DNA of 64,000 nucleotides from Osedax fenrisi (lineage: Eukaryota > Annelida > Polychaeta > Sabellida > Siboglinidae), in contig OZ025245.1 in NCBI GenBank assembly GCA_964019155.1, positions 33,175,707 to 33,239,706 on the forward strand. The letters run 5' to 3'. Of this stretch, positions 63,529 to 64,000 are shown piece by piece. The notes under the pieces are model-generated. The model worked only from the letters and a program-made list of their open reading frames with translations. It did not search any database and was not told where the DNA came from. The translations under genes were made by a program, and so were the position numbers. Every line of letters starts with the position of its first letter. The first letter of the stretch is position 1.

Positions 63529-63679
63529 ATTAATGAATTTATTTAACTATTATTTAACTAATATTAATAGTACTTGTATCCATTTCCTTGGACTCTCTAT
63601 GTGATTTTAAAGCAGCTTTTAAAAGAATATTTTATATATTATCTAAATTATATTAAATCACACGTGTGAATATTATATA

Positions 63680-63680
63680 G

Positions 63681-63748
<68 letters not shown>
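63680..63748. repeat. (TA)n microsatellite
   Basis: About 68 bp of uninterrupted TA repeat. Confidence 0.95.
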
Positions 63749-63750
<2 letters not shown>

Positions 63751-63937
63751 CCCTGTTATCTCATAATTAAACACATAAACTAAATTATAAATTGGCTATT
63801 ATATTTATATAATTTACATATAAATGAACATTTTCGTATAATACTTATAAATATACTATAACATCAAATGTTAACACTTATACAATTTTTTTTATAAATA
63901 TTTATTATTATTGAAAGCTCATATATTACAAATATAC

Positions 63938-64000
63938 CTGTAGTCACTTTTCCAATTATAATCTTCTTTAATAATCGAATTTCTTCCAAAGTTTCTTCTA
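63938..64000 (-). CDS. Partial exon running off the right edge
   Basis: A donor CAG|GTATAT at 63938/63937 ends a minus-strand block that is open in two registers (EETLEEIRLLKKIIIGKVTT or NFGRNSIIKEDYNWKSDYR). The clean donor and absence of simple repeats suggest an exon, perhaps of the gene or element that continues outside the window. Not recognised. Confidence 0.35.

Overview
This is a window of a very AT-rich animal genome, most likely an invertebrate and probably an arthropod. Evidence for a eukaryote: GT-AG introns of 52 and 60 bp inside a phase-consistent gene, long (TA)n and (ATT)n microsatellites, no operon structure, and transposon families typical of invertebrates (CR1-like, RTE-like, R2/NeSL-type, hAT, Helitron, MULE/FLYWCH, a degraded EnSpm-like transposase, Ty3/gypsy-like LTR). 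I cannot name the species. I see no tRNA or rRNA gene, no CRISPR array and no bacterial or viral insert.

Layout. 1-677: tail and 3' LTR of a gypsy-like element. 680-2400: AT-rich DNA with two unrelated endonuclease fragments. 2842-5069: a decayed R2/NeSL-type retrotransposon next to a MITE whose terminal sequence it shares. 5172-6325: 3' half of an RTE-like pol. 6326-29661: a 23.3-kb interval bounded by inverted termini and a TA duplication, which splits that RTE copy in two (5' half at 29664-30283). Inside lie a 5'-truncated CR1/L2-like element, a nearly complete CR1-like element, a hAT element with a perfect 8-bp duplication, a second nearly complete CR1-like element, a SINE-like repeat, a Helitron and an internally deleted CR1-like copy.

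24462-32878 and 33079-41879 are near-identical copies that end exactly at the two edges of a 200-N gap. This looks like an unmerged overlap between two contigs (two haplotypes), not a biological duplication, so features in 33079-41879 are probably redundant.

42431-46755 (minus strand) holds the best cellular-looking gene: acidic exons, a FLYWCH finger and a MULE transposase core, joined by phase-compatible introns, with one acidic exon tandemly duplicated as a 293-bp unit and possibly a PHD-finger first exon. 46177-49915 is rich in foldback elements and satellites. 50252-54396 carries nine exon-like blocks of a decayed gene resembling the C-terminal region of SAMD3-like proteins. 58004-59344 has further transposon-family exons. 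60365-61470 has an RTE-like endonuclease fragment and a short Helitron. 62585-63528 is a dead EnSpm-like transposase, and one exon runs off the right edge.

Almost everything is mobile DNA in layers. No pathway can be assembled from the genes; the main biology is the history of nested insertions and one possibly domesticated MULE gene.
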